Shown here piece after piece: positions 48,584-56,969 of a stretch of DNA of 64,000 bases. Each line of letters opens with the position of its first letter. Position 1 is the first letter of the stretch. The stretch comes from an uncultured Pelagibacteraceae bacterium (GTDB taxonomy: Bacteria; Pseudomonadota; Alphaproteobacteria; Pelagibacterales; Pelagibacteraceae). The DNA lies in contig CACHFM010000001.1 in assembly GCA_902579105.1 (NCBI GenBank), forward strand, positions 62,001-126,000, in the 5' to 3' direction. Position numbers and translations under genes: made by a program. Under the pieces are notes generated by a model. It ran no database searches. It saw nothing but the letters and a program-made list of their open reading frames with translations, and had not been told where the DNA came from.

Positions 48584-49152
48584 GTTTCTAACTCAACATC
48601 CCAATATAAATAATCCATCCAACTTTTGTGCAAAAAGTTTGGGGGGAAATTTTTACCATTTTTATGAAGATCTTCTGTAGAAGGTCTAAACGGATTTTGA
48701 TTTAATTTCATTCCAGAATATTTAAGCAATTTCCCACCTTTTTTTACATTACACAATGAACAAGCAGTAACGACATTGTCCCAATTGGTTTGACCACCTT
48801 TTGATCTTGGTAATAAATGATCAAAAGTTAATTCTTCATTACTTCCACAATATTGGCATGAAAACTTATCTCTTAAAAATACATTAAATCTTGTAAAGCT
48901 TGGTTTTGTTTGAGGTATAATATAATCTTTTAAAGCAATAACACTTGGCAATTGCATAGTAAATGAAGGACTTCTTATAGTTCGATCATAATTACTTACA
49001 ATAATTACTCTTTCTAAAAAAACTGATTTTACAGTATCTTGCCAAGACCATAAAGATAAGGGATAATAACTTAATGGTCTATAGTCCGCATTAAGGACTA
49101 ATGCTGGACATTTTTCTAATGAAACGTCTTGTTCAAAAAAATTATTCATCAA
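48580..49152 (-). CDS. HNH endonuclease family protein
   Basis: The protein has 190 residues. After the start (FEQDVSLEKCPALVLNADYRPLSYYPLSLWSWQD) comes an HNH domain with two zinc-knuckle pairs: FSCQYCGSNEELTFDHLLPRSKGGQTNWDN and VTACSLCNVKKGGK (about 95-140). This form is very widespread in alphaproteobacteria and cyanobacteria as a stand-alone housekeeping-like gene. Its DNA target is unknown. It is not accompanied by a methyltransferase or restriction-type partner, so it is not called a restriction enzyme. Confidence 0.88.
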   Translation of the reverse strand: MMNNFFEQDVSLEKCPALVLNADYRPLSYYPLSLWSWQDTVKSVFLERVIIVSNYDRTIRSPSFTMQLPSVIALKDYIIPQTKPSFTRFNVFLRDKFSCQYCGSNEELTFDHLLPRSKGGQTNWDNVVTACSLCNVKKGGKLLKYSGMKLNQNPFRPSTEDLHKNGKNFPPNFLHKSWMDYLYWDVELET

Positions 49153-49196
49153 TCTTTTTTAACTCAGTTAAGTAATTTTATCAATAATTAGTAATA

Positions 49197-49847
49197 TTAA
49201 AATTTTTTTAAAATATAATTTAGAGCTGTACTTGATGCCTCTATAGGAATATGATGATCACAATTTTTAATTAATAATGTTTGAACCTCTACATTATTTC
49301 TTATTAAAAAATCTTTTGCTTCCAGTAAGTGTGTTGATGGCACTACCTGATCCATATCTCCATGAATCAATAAAGTTTTTGTAGAATTTTTTATTCTATC
49401 CTTTAAATTATCTTTATCAATAATTTTTCCAGAAAATCCTACAATGCAGGAAAAATTTTCTTCTGCAGTAAGTCCAACATTTAATGACATCATGCATCCT
49501 TGACTAAAACCAGATAAACATATTTGATTATTAGTTAAATTAAATTCTTTTCTAATTTCTCTAATAAATTGATTAATTTTATTTTCAGCTTTAATTGACT
49601 GTTGTAATATATATTCAGGATCTTCTTTAGTTAAGTCAAACCATTGATAACCTGAAGGATTTATAGAGCAGGCTTCATGTCCATTTGGACAAATAAATAC
49701 TGTGTTAGGCATATGTCTCTTCCAATTTAAAGATAACATACTTATATCTTTACCGTCTCCTCCATATCCATGAAGTAAAATAACAGCATTCTTAATTTCA
49801 ATTTCTTTTTCAGGTTTAATTATTATGGAATCTAAACAAAATGACAT
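49197..49847 (-). CDS. phospholipase/carboxylesterase-family hydrolase
   Basis: A 216-residue serine hydrolase of the carboxylesterase/acyl-protein thioesterase group. The oxyanion motif is AVILLHGYGGDGKDI, the nucleophile elbow GFSQGCMMSLNVG (Ser near 115), the acid in LIHGDMDQVVPSTH and the His in NCDHHIPIEA. These complete the triad. Predicted substrates are short-chain esters or lysophospholipids. It lies 6 nt after the TlpA-like gene on the same strand. Confidence 0.86.
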   Translation of the reverse strand: MSFCLDSIIIKPEKEIEIKNAVILLHGYGGDGKDISMLSLNWKRHMPNTVFICPNGHEACSINPSGYQWFDLTKEDPEYILQQSIKAENKINQFIREIRKEFNLTNNQICLSGFSQGCMMSLNVGLTAEENFSCIVGFSGKIIDKDNLKDRIKNSTKTLLIHGDMDQVVPSTHLLEAKDFLIRNNVEVQTLLIKNCDHHIPIEASSTALNYILKKF

Positions 49848-49853
49848 ATTTAA

Positions 49854-50363
49854 TTAATTATAATCTTTAAGCCAATCAATAAATTTTTTATCATTAAAGT
49901 CAATGGAACCAATTATTCTTGCAAATTCTTCTCCATTCTTATTAATAAATATTGAAGTTGGAATTCCGCGTAATGAAAATATTTTAGAAAGAGTTACTGG
50001 TGCATCAAAGTAAGATTCAAAATTTTTAATATTTAAATTTTTAAAAAAATTATTAACTTTTTTAGGATTTTCTTTACTAATATTAATTGCAAAAATCTTT
50101 AAATTATTTAATTCAGGATTAACTTGAAGTCTATCTAGAGACGGCATTTCTTCTTTGCAAGGTTCACACCAAGTTGCCCAAAAATTTAATATAATTAGAT
50201 TTTCATTAAAATCTTTAATATTAATTTTTTGACTATTTTTGTCTAAAAAAATTACATTATTGTATATTTTTGGGTGTTTATGAATAATAATATTTTTTAT
50301 TTCAGGTAATTCATTGGCCATTACATTTGTTATGAAAAAAATAAATAATATTAAAAATCTCAT
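49854..50363 (-). CDS. TlpA/ResA-like thiol:disulfide oxidoreductase
   Basis: This is a membrane-anchored or secreted thioredoxin-fold protein with 169 residues. An N-terminal hydrophobic signal (MRFLILFIFFITNVMA) is followed by the redox site NFWATWCEPCKEEMPSL (CEPC, about 68-71) and a cis-Pro region RGIPTSIFI. TlpA, ResA and CcmG families reduce cytochrome c or other periplasmic thiols. It is divergent from argH (24 nt apart), a placement seen in other alphaproteobacteria. Confidence 0.88.
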   Translation of the reverse strand: MRFLILFIFFITNVMANELPEIKNIIIHKHPKIYNNVIFLDKNSQKINIKDFNENLIILNFWATWCEPCKEEMPSLDRLQVNPELNNLKIFAINISKENPKKVNNFFKNLNIKNFESYFDAPVTLSKIFSLRGIPTSIFINKNGEEFARIIGSIDFNDKKFIDWLKDYN

Positions 50364-50387
50364 GTTAAATAGGTATAATTAAATATC

Positions 50388-51779
50388 ATGACAAAAAATA
50401 AAAACAACCAGGCAATATGGAACACTCGAATTAAAAAAAGCGCTTCAACTTTATTTCAAAAGGTCGGTAATTCTATAAATATAGATAAAAGACTTTATAA
50501 AGAAGATATCCAAGGATCAATTGCTCATGTCGAAATGTTGTTTAAACAAAAAATAATTTCATTTAAAATTAAAAATAAAATTATCTATGGTTTAAATAAA
50601 ATAGAAAAAGAAATTTCGAATAAAAAATTTGATTTTAATAAGAAATATGAAGATATTCATATAAATATTGAAAAAAGACTTTTCCAAATCATTGGAGAAG
50701 AAGCAGGATATATCCACACAGCAAGATCAAGAAATGATCAAGTAATTACAGATTTTAAAATTTGGATAAGATCTGCAACGAAAGAAATTAATATTAATTT
50801 AGATAAAGTAATTAAAAGTACAATAAAATTAGCTGAAAAAAATATTGATACTATTATGCCTGGTTTTACTCATCTTAAAAATGCTCAAGCTATTTCTTTT
50901 GCTCATTACTTGATGGCTTATGTTGAAATGTTTAGTAGAGACAAAAAAAGATTTTTAAATAATTTAGATAACTTAGAAGAAAGTCCTTTGGGAGTTGCTG
51001 CCTTAGCAGGAACTTCTTTCAACATTGATAGAAATTATACTGCCAAAAAACTTGGTTTTAAAAAACCTACTAATAATTCAATCGATACAGTTTCAGATAG
51101 GGATTTCGTTTTAGATTTTTTATACTCAGTCTCAGTTTGCTCTATGCATATTTCTAGAATTTCTGAAGAGTTGATCATTTGGAATTCAGAAGGTTTTAGC
51201 TTAATAAATTTATCGGATAAAATTGTAACTGGATCATCAATAATGCCACAAAAGAAAAATCCAGATATGCTTGAATATTTAAGAGGAAAAACTGGCAAAA
51301 CTTATGGAAATTTATTTTCTATGCTTACAATTCTAAAAGGTTTGCCAATATCATATTTTAAAGATCTTCAAGATGATAAGGAGATTGTTTTTCAATCTAA
51401 TGATAATCTAATTAATTGTCTTAAAGTATTTGATGAAATTCTAAAAAATTCTAGCTCTAATAAAAAGCGTATGCTAGAACTTGCTAATTCTGGATACATT
51501 ACTGCAACAGACTTAGCTGATTATTTAGTAAAAAATCACTCAATGTCATTTAGAAAAGCTTATCAAAAAACTGCTTCAATAGTTAATTTTGCAGAAAAAA
51601 AGAAAAAAAATCTTGGTGATCTAACAATAGAAGAATTAAAAAAAATTGAACCAAAACTAACAAATGATGTCTTAAAAGTGTTTGATTTAAAGAATTCTAT
51701 TAATTCTAAAAAATCATATGGTGGAACATCTTTTGATAATATTAAAAAAATGATAATGAAATATAAAAAACAAAAATGA
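50388..51779 (+). CDS. argH: argininosuccinate lyase
   Basis: ArgH splits argininosuccinate to arginine and fumarate in the last step of arginine synthesis. The protein has 463 residues. The family signature TGSSIMPQKKNPDMLEYLRGK (about 283-303) contains the catalytic Ser, and HTARSRNDQV and GFTHLKNAQAISFAHYLMAY are also conserved. The ATG follows a divergent 24-nt gap, so the promoter must be very compact. The stop overlaps the ATG of the lipoprotein gene (ATGA). Confidence 0.96.
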   Translation: MTKNKNNQAIWNTRIKKSASTLFQKVGNSINIDKRLYKEDIQGSIAHVEMLFKQKIISFKIKNKIIYGLNKIEKEISNKKFDFNKKYEDIHINIEKRLFQIIGEEAGYIHTARSRNDQVITDFKIWIRSATKEININLDKVIKSTIKLAEKNIDTIMPGFTHLKNAQAISFAHYLMAYVEMFSRDKKRFLNNLDNLEESPLGVAALAGTSFNIDRNYTAKKLGFKKPTNNSIDTVSDRDFVLDFLYSVSVCSMHISRISEELIIWNSEGFSLINLSDKIVTGSSIMPQKKNPDMLEYLRGKTGKTYGNLFSMLTILKGLPISYFKDLQDDKEIVFQSNDNLINCLKVFDEILKNSSSNKKRMLELANSGYITATDLADYLVKNHSMSFRKAYQKTASIVNFAEKKKKNLGDLTIEELKKIEPKLTNDVLKVFDLKNSINSKKSYGGTSFDNIKKMIMKYKKQK

Positions 51780-51907
51780 TTAAAAAAATTTTTCTAACTT
51801 TATTATTTTGTTGCATAATCGTTTCTTGTGGAAAAAAAGGAGAACCAGAATATGATGACCTTAAAAAAAAGGCGAAAATGCAAACTTTCCTCACTAATGA
51901 GGCTTAA
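51776..51907 (+). CDS. lptM: LptM-like small lipoprotein
   Basis: This 43-residue lipoprotein is missing from the ORF track. It has a signal peptide MIKKIFLTLLFCCIIVSC with a lipobox (IVSCG) and a short mature chain beginning CGKKGEPEYDD. The CGKKGxP start matches the LptM/YifL family, which helps assembly of the LptD/LptE lipopolysaccharide translocon; E. coli yifL lies beside dapF. Here it sits between argH (4-nt overlap) and lysA (TAATG, 1-nt overlap), a placement found in alphaproteobacteria. The remaining mature sequence is only about 25 residues. Confidence 0.82.
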   Translation: MIKKIFLTLLFCCIIVSCGKKGEPEYDDLKKKAKMQTFLTNEA

Positions 51908-53121
51908 TGAAATATATTAATAAAAAACTAAAAATTGAAAGTATTAATATACAAAATATTGCTAAAAAATTTGGTACACCAGCTTATTGCTATTCATACA
52001 AACAATTAAAAGAAAATATTAATAATTTTAAAAAAAATTTTAAATCATTTTCTCCATTAATATGTTTCGCAATTAAATCTAATACTAATGTAAATTTAAT
52101 TAAAGAAATAAAGAAATTTGGATTAGGAGCAGATGTAGTATCAATGGGAGAGCTTATGATGGCTATTAAAGCTGGAATAAATCCAAAAAAAATTATTTTT
52201 TCAGGAGTTGGCAAAACATCTAATGAAATAAGTTATGCAATTGATAAAAAAATATTTTTAATTAATGCTGAGTCAAAAAGCGAAATCATGGAAATTAATA
52301 GAATAGCGAAATTAAAAAGAAAAAAAATACAAATTGGTATTAGATTAAATCCCAATACAGATGCAAAAACTTTAAATCAAATTTCAACTGGAAAAAAAGA
52401 AAACAAATTTGGTGTTAATAAAAAAACATTTTTTGAAATAATTAATAACTTTAAAAATTATAAAAATATTGAACTAAAATGTCTTAGTGTACATATTGGA
52501 AGCCAAATTTTAGATCATAAACCATATGAAAAAATGTTAAATGTTGTAAGCAAAATTTTAAACCAAACAAACCATAAATTTGAATTTATTGATCTAGGAG
52601 GTGGCATGGGTATTTCTTATGATGATAATAGTAAAAAACTTAATTATAAAAAATATAATATTGCAATCAAAAGATTTTTAAAAAATCACAAATCAAAAAT
52701 AATATTTGAACCAGGTAGATCAATCGTAGGAAATATAGGTATTTTGATCTCAAAAATAATTTATATTAAAGAAACTGAAAAAAAAAATTTTATTATTCTA
52801 GATGCGGCTATGAATGATCTAATGAGACCTGCATTATATGGGACTAATCATAAAATATTACCATCAATAAAAACAAATATAAATTCTAAGAAAACTTATG
52901 AATTTGTTGGTCCAATTTGTGAAAGTACAGATAAATTTACAACATTAAAAAATTTTCAAAAATTAAAAGAAAAAGATCTTATCGTAATATGTGATGTTGG
53001 TGCATATGGAATGTCACTAAGCTCCAATTACAATCTAAGACCTAAAGCTATAGAATTATTAATTAAAACATCAAAAATTATAGTTATTAAAAAAAGACAA
53101 AAGCACAAAGATTTAATGTAG
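51907..53121 (+). CDS. lysA: diaminopimelate decarboxylase
   Basis: LysA decarboxylates meso-diaminopimelate to lysine using PLP. It is a fold-type III alanine-racemase-like protein of 404 residues. The PLP Lys is in ICFAIKSNTN (about 58), the phosphate loop in IDLGGGMGISYD and GRSIVGNIG, and the Cys of the dimer-interface active site in GPICESTDKF. It overlaps the LptM gene by 1 nt and belongs to the argH-lptM-lysA-plsC operon. Confidence 0.96.
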   Translation: MKYINKKLKIESINIQNIAKKFGTPAYCYSYKQLKENINNFKKNFKSFSPLICFAIKSNTNVNLIKEIKKFGLGADVVSMGELMMAIKAGINPKKIIFSGVGKTSNEISYAIDKKIFLINAESKSEIMEINRIAKLKRKKIQIGIRLNPNTDAKTLNQISTGKKENKFGVNKKTFFEIINNFKNYKNIELKCLSVHIGSQILDHKPYEKMLNVVSKILNQTNHKFEFIDLGGGMGISYDDNSKKLNYKKYNIAIKRFLKNHKSKIIFEPGRSIVGNIGILISKIIYIKETEKKNFIILDAAMNDLMRPALYGTNHKILPSIKTNINSKKTYEFVGPICESTDKFTTLKNFQKLKEKDLIVICDVGAYGMSLSSNYNLRPKAIELLIKTSKIIVIKKRQKHKDLM

Positions 53122-53133
53122 CTTTTGATAAAA

Positions 53134-53835
53134 ATGATTAAAAGCTCAATATTTTCAATTTTCTTTTTTACTGGAATAATTATTATTTCATTAATTTTTT
53201 TACCTGCATTTTTTTTACCCCAGAAAATTGTTTTATTTGGAGGAAAATTAATGGGTTATTGGGCTAGTTTTTGTTTAAAGTTTTTTTTATCAACAAAGAT
53301 TATAATTAAGGGCAAAGAGAATATCGTTAGAGATGAAAAATTTTTTATTGCATCATCGCATCAATCAATGTTTGAAACATTTTTCTTACAAACTGTATTT
53401 AATTCACCGGTCTTTATTTTAAAAAAAGAATTACTTCTAATTCCTATTTTTGGTTGGTATTTGAAAAAAATTGGATCTATTTCTATTAAGAGAAATAAAG
53501 TTACGAAAGATAATTTGGGATTTTTTCATGATATTTCTCTATTAATTGCTAATTCAAAACGACCAATTATAATTTTTCCTCAAGGAACAAGAAGTTTACC
53601 TAATGAAAGAACTCCATTTAAGAAAGGAGCTTCAAGAATTTATGAAGAATTAAAAATTACTTGTCAACCAGTTGCGATTAATTCCGGTTATGTTTGGCCT
53701 AAAAAAGGCATAAAGCATAGCAATAGAACTATTACTATTTCAATTTTAAAACCAATAAATGCAGGAATTTCAAAAAATGAATTTATTAAAATTTTAGAAA
53801 ACAATATTTATTCAGAACTTGATTTATTAAACTAA
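53134..53835 (+). CDS. plsC: 1-acyl-sn-glycerol-3-phosphate acyltransferase (PlsC-like)
   Basis: A membrane acyltransferase of the PlsC/LPLAT type that adds the second acyl chain in phosphatidic acid synthesis. The ORF track begins at a TTG (53125), but the ATG at 53134 (MIKSSIFSIFFF) is preferred, giving 233 residues. It has an N-terminal membrane helix. The catalytic motif is SSHQSMFET, an HX4E variant of the usual HX4D seen also in other alphaproteobacteria, and the glycerophosphate-binding motif is IIFPQGTRSLP. The 3' end shares a CTAA stop overlap with dnaN. Confidence 0.85.
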   Translation: MIKSSIFSIFFFTGIIIISLIFLPAFFLPQKIVLFGGKLMGYWASFCLKFFLSTKIIIKGKENIVRDEKFFIASSHQSMFETFFLQTVFNSPVFILKKELLLIPIFGWYLKKIGSISIKRNKVTKDNLGFFHDISLLIANSKRPIIIFPQGTRSLPNERTPFKKGASRIYEELKITCQPVAINSGYVWPKKGIKHSNRTITISILKPINAGISKNEFIKILENNIYSELDLLN

Positions 53836-54944
53836 CCTTTCATTGGCATTACAACAAATATACTATCAAAGTCTCCTGGATCCTTTATTAAAGCCGGTGA
53901 TCCTGAGTCATTAAAATATATTTCAACTCTTTCTCCGTCTAATTGAGATGCAATATCTATTAAATATTTTGAATTAAAACTTATTTCTAAATCATGATCA
54001 AATTTTACATTTAATGTTTCCTTACCATCTCCACTATTTGAATTATTAACTGAAAGATCCAGTTTATCTTTTGATAAATTAAATTTTACACCATCTTTTT
54101 TATCTAATGATACTGATGCTACTCTATCAACTGAATTTAAAAATAGCTTTAAATCAATCTCTAATTTTTTTTGATTATTTTTAGGTATTACCTGTATATA
54201 ATTTGGAAATTTTCCATCAATAAGTTTAGAAATTAATACACTATTATTTAATTCAAATTTAATTTTAGATTTAATATTAGAGATTTTAACATCTCCATCG
54301 TAACTATCCAGTAATGAACATAACTGAAAAATAGTTTTTTTTGGTAATATAATAGATTCAAAATCAATTTTTTGATCAAGTCTTATTTTTGAAATGGACA
54401 TTCTATGACTATCAGTTGCAACTGCTGTTAAATAATTTTTATCTTCAACTTCATTTTGATGTAAATATATACCACTTAGGTAATGTCTGGTCTCGTCATT
54501 TGAAACTGAAAATTTACACTTATTTAATAATTTTAAAAGTTGTTTTGATTTTATAATAAATTCATTATTATTAAAATTTTCATCCGTTAAAGGAAAATCC
54601 GTTGCACTGATACAGTTTAGATTAAAAATAGATTTTTCAGACTCAACTTGTAGTTTGCTAATATCAGTTAAAGATAAATTAATTTTTTTACCAGAAGAAA
54701 ATTTTCTAACAATATCATACATAATTGAAGAAGTTGTTGTGGTTTTTCCTTCTTCTAATATTTCAACATTATTTAAATGATGAATAAATATTAAATCTAA
54801 ATCTGTAGCTGTAATAGTTAACTTTGAACTACTAGCATCCAATAAAATATTTGATAAAATTGGTAATGTACTTCTTTTTTCAACAACCCCCTGACAATAA
54901 TTTAATGCATGTTGAAGATCTTGTTGATTAACATTAAATTTCAT
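53832..54944 (-). CDS. dnaN: DNA polymerase III beta clamp
   Basis: DnaN is the sliding clamp. The protein has 370 residues in three similar domains and begins MKFNVNQQDLQHALNYCQGVVEKRSTLPILSNILL, as in proteobacterial clamps. Later segments are DSHRMSISK and the C-terminal AIKDPGDFDSIFVVMPMKG, with the typical MPM end. It follows dnaA by 1 nt on the same strand, the normal dnaA-dnaN pair. No recF or gyrB follows; gyrB is 50 kb away in this window. Confidence 0.96.
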   Translation of the reverse strand: MKFNVNQQDLQHALNYCQGVVEKRSTLPILSNILLDASSSKLTITATDLDLIFIHHLNNVEILEEGKTTTTSSIMYDIVRKFSSGKKINLSLTDISKLQVESEKSIFNLNCISATDFPLTDENFNNNEFIIKSKQLLKLLNKCKFSVSNDETRHYLSGIYLHQNEVEDKNYLTAVATDSHRMSISKIRLDQKIDFESIILPKKTIFQLCSLLDSYDGDVKISNIKSKIKFELNNSVLISKLIDGKFPNYIQVIPKNNQKKLEIDLKLFLNSVDRVASVSLDKKDGVKFNLSKDKLDLSVNNSNSGDGKETLNVKFDHDLEISFNSKYLIDIASQLDGERVEIYFNDSGSPALIKDPGDFDSIFVVMPMKG

Positions 54945-54945
54945 T

Positions 54946-56355
54946 TTATTTATTATTATATAGTATCTGATTTTTTAACTTATTAATGTTATCAACCATC
55001 TCTAGATCTTTTTGTTTAATCGTTTCGATAGTTTTAACTGAATGAATTATGGTTGTATGATCTCTATTAGAAAATTCTCTACCTATTTCTGGTAAAGACT
55101 TTGATGTTAAAATTTTAGTCAAATAAATAGCGACTTGTCTAGGTCTAACTAAATATCTTGATCTTCTAGAAGATAACATCTCGTTTTTACTTATTTTAAA
55201 AAACTTACAAACTATAGTTTGTATTAAATCTATTGTTACTTTATTTTCAGCTAAATTTATTAGATCCTTTAGGACAACTTTTGTTTCAGATAAATTTGGT
55301 ACTTTGTTATAAATTCTTGAAAATGAAACTACTCTATTTATTGCTCCAACTAACTCTCTTACGCTTGTAGTAATCTCATTACTTATAAAATTTTGAATTT
55401 CTTCAGAAATTTCTAATTGATCAACATATAAACTATTTAACTCTTCTGTTTTCTTTTTAACAATTTTTTTTCTTAGTTCGTTATCTGGTTTTTGAATATC
55501 AACCACTAAACCACCTGAAAATCTTGATTTAATTCTTTCCTGTATTCTTAACAATTTATTTGGTGCTCTATCAGCTGATACAATTATTTGTGAGCCTTTA
55601 TCTAATAGAGAATTAAAAGTATGAAAAAATTCTTCCTGCATAACTTCCTTACCACTAATAAACTGAATATCATCTATCAATAAAATATCTGTATTTCTAA
55701 AATATTCTTTAAATTTTACCATATCGTTTGATTTAATAGATTTAACAAACTGATACATAAAACGCTCTGCAGAAATAAACATTACTTTATTATTTTTTTT
55801 TAATTCTAAACCTATAGAATTTAGTAGATGAGTTTTTCCCATTCCAACTCCTCCATAAATATAAAGTGGATTATAATGAGATATATTTTCTGAAACCTTA
55901 AGAGATGCTTCGTAAGCAAGCTTGTTACTTGAACTAGTTATAAAATTTTCAAATCTTTTATTTGGATCTATTCTATTATACTGAAGATAAGAGTCTTTAA
56001 TAAAAGAAATGTTCTCATTTTTATTAGAATTTTTTTCAATTACTTCTTTCTGAATTTTATCTATTTTTTCATTTACTATTTTAAATTCAATTCTAATTAT
56101 ATCTTTCTTAAAAATTCGAATAATCTGTAAGATTTGATCTAAATATCTTGAAGTAATCCAATCTCTAATAAATCTAGTTGGAACAGACAATAATAAATAA
56201 TTATTAAATTCATCAACAAAGGTTATTTTTCTAAGCCAACTTTCATAAATATCTAAACCTAATTTTATCTTCATTTCATTTTGAACTAAATTCCAGTCAA
56301 AGTTTTCAGATTTAAAATTATTTATATTTTTTTCAGTATTTATTGATTTATTCAT
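54946..56355 (-). CDS. dnaA: chromosomal replication initiator DnaA
   Basis: DnaA binds oriC and opens the DNA. The length is 469 residues. Domain I (about 20-90), a short domain II, the AAA+ domain III with Walker A YGGVGMGKTHLLNS and Walker B LLIDDIQFISGKE, and domain IV with the DnaA-box recognition loop REFSNRDHTTIIHSVKTI are all present. The usual G of GGRDHTT is N here. The upstream 303 bp to rpsT hold a long A/T tract and 16-bp repeats that could serve initiation or dnaA control. Confidence 0.97.
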   Translation of the reverse strand: MNKSINTEKNINNFKSENFDWNLVQNEMKIKLGLDIYESWLRKITFVDEFNNYLLLSVPTRFIRDWITSRYLDQILQIIRIFKKDIIRIEFKIVNEKIDKIQKEVIEKNSNKNENISFIKDSYLQYNRIDPNKRFENFITSSSNKLAYEASLKVSENISHYNPLYIYGGVGMGKTHLLNSIGLELKKNNKVMFISAERFMYQFVKSIKSNDMVKFKEYFRNTDILLIDDIQFISGKEVMQEEFFHTFNSLLDKGSQIIVSADRAPNKLLRIQERIKSRFSGGLVVDIQKPDNELRKKIVKKKTEELNSLYVDQLEISEEIQNFISNEITTSVRELVGAINRVVSFSRIYNKVPNLSETKVVLKDLINLAENKVTIDLIQTIVCKFFKISKNEMLSSRRSRYLVRPRQVAIYLTKILTSKSLPEIGREFSNRDHTTIIHSVKTIETIKQKDLEMVDNINKLKNQILYNNK

Positions 56356-56419
56356 AACCTATGGGAAAACTCAGTTAGAACTAATTAATAAAATTTGCAA
56401 CAATTATATAAAAAAATTT

Positions 56420-56451
56420 AAAAAAAAATAAAATCTATGATTGTAGATTTT
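56420..56451 (-). terminator. A/T-rich hairpin terminator after rpsT
   Basis: AAAATCTA and TAGATTTT form a perfect 8-bp stem with loop TGATTG. Read on the minus strand it is followed by ATTTTTTTTT. It lies downstream of rpsT and upstream of dnaA, so it would end the rpsT transcript; the stem is weak because only one pair is G-C. Confidence 0.5.
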
Positions 56452-56510
56452 AATTTAATAAAAAATTTAAAAAAAAAATTTATTTAATTTAAAAAAATTT
56501 AAAATTTAAA

Positions 56511-56550
56511 ATTGAATCAAATGCAGATTGAATCAAATACAAATTGAATT
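56511..56550. repeat. 16-bp tandem repeats upstream of dnaA
   Basis: ATTGAATCAAATGCAG (56511-56526), ATTGAATCAAATACAA (56527-56542) and a partial ATTGAATT (56543-56550) follow one another at exact 16-bp spacing. Such iterons beside an A/T tract are the type of structure seen at replication origins and at dnaA promoters, but this sequence is not a known DnaA box. Confidence 0.8.
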
Positions 56551-56658
56551 AAGAAGTATTAAATATTTACTAAATCTAAATATAGTAATTTTATTAAATA
56601 ACAGGATATATAGTGTAGATACTAAAAGTTGTTATATTAGTTTTAGAAATTTTATCGT

Positions 56659-56919
56659 CTAGATTGCAGAAATTCTTTTTGTTATTCTCGAAACATTTCT
56701 TGATGCGTTTTTTTTCTTAATAATGCCAGTCTTAGCAACTTTCATTAATTCCGAATTTAGTTTTGGTAAGAATTTTAAAGCCTCTGCTTTCTTCTTATCT
56801 TCAATTAAAATATTCATTTTCTTTAAAGCATTTCTAAATCTACTCTTTCTAGCTTTATTTACCGCTGTTTGCTTAGAAATTCTTCTAATTCTCTTAATTG
56901 CTGATTTTGTGTTTGCCAT
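56659..56919 (-). CDS. rpsT: 30S ribosomal protein S20
   Basis: S20 binds 16S rRNA. The ORF track extends to 56982, but the true start is the ATG at 56919 (MANTKSAIKRIRRI), giving 86 residues as expected; the upstream 21 codons are read-through from the mutM 3' region. The basic helical sequence RKSRFRNALKKMNILIEDKK and the ending GIIKKKNASRNVSRITKRI are typical. There is no Shine-Dalgarno. The order mutM-rpsT-dnaA is conserved in alphaproteobacteria. Confidence 0.96.
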   Translation of the reverse strand: MANTKSAIKRIRRISKQTAVNKARKSRFRNALKKMNILIEDKKKAEALKFLPKLNSELMKVAKTGIIKKKNASRNVSRITKRISAI

Positions 56920-56969
56920 GTTTGCAGGGGTATAACTTGAGAATTTAAAGTGGTCAATAAAATAATTAA

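Larger units (their letters stand above)
56356..56658. other. dnaA-rpsT intergenic region (largest gap)
   Basis: This is the only gap longer than 300 bases. From the dnaA side it holds a nearly pure A/T stretch (about 56402-56510) with an 8-bp hairpin at 56430-56451, then tandem 16-bp repeats (56511-56550), then A/T-rich sequence up to the rpsT stop. No perfect TTATCCACA box was found in it. It probably carries the rpsT terminator and dnaA promoter. A replication-origin role is only a possibility. Confidence 0.6.

Noticed and set aside
48580-49152. HNH gene as a restriction or mobile homing enzyme
   Set aside because: No methyltransferase, specificity or intron/intein context; this HNH form is widespread as a stand-alone gene.
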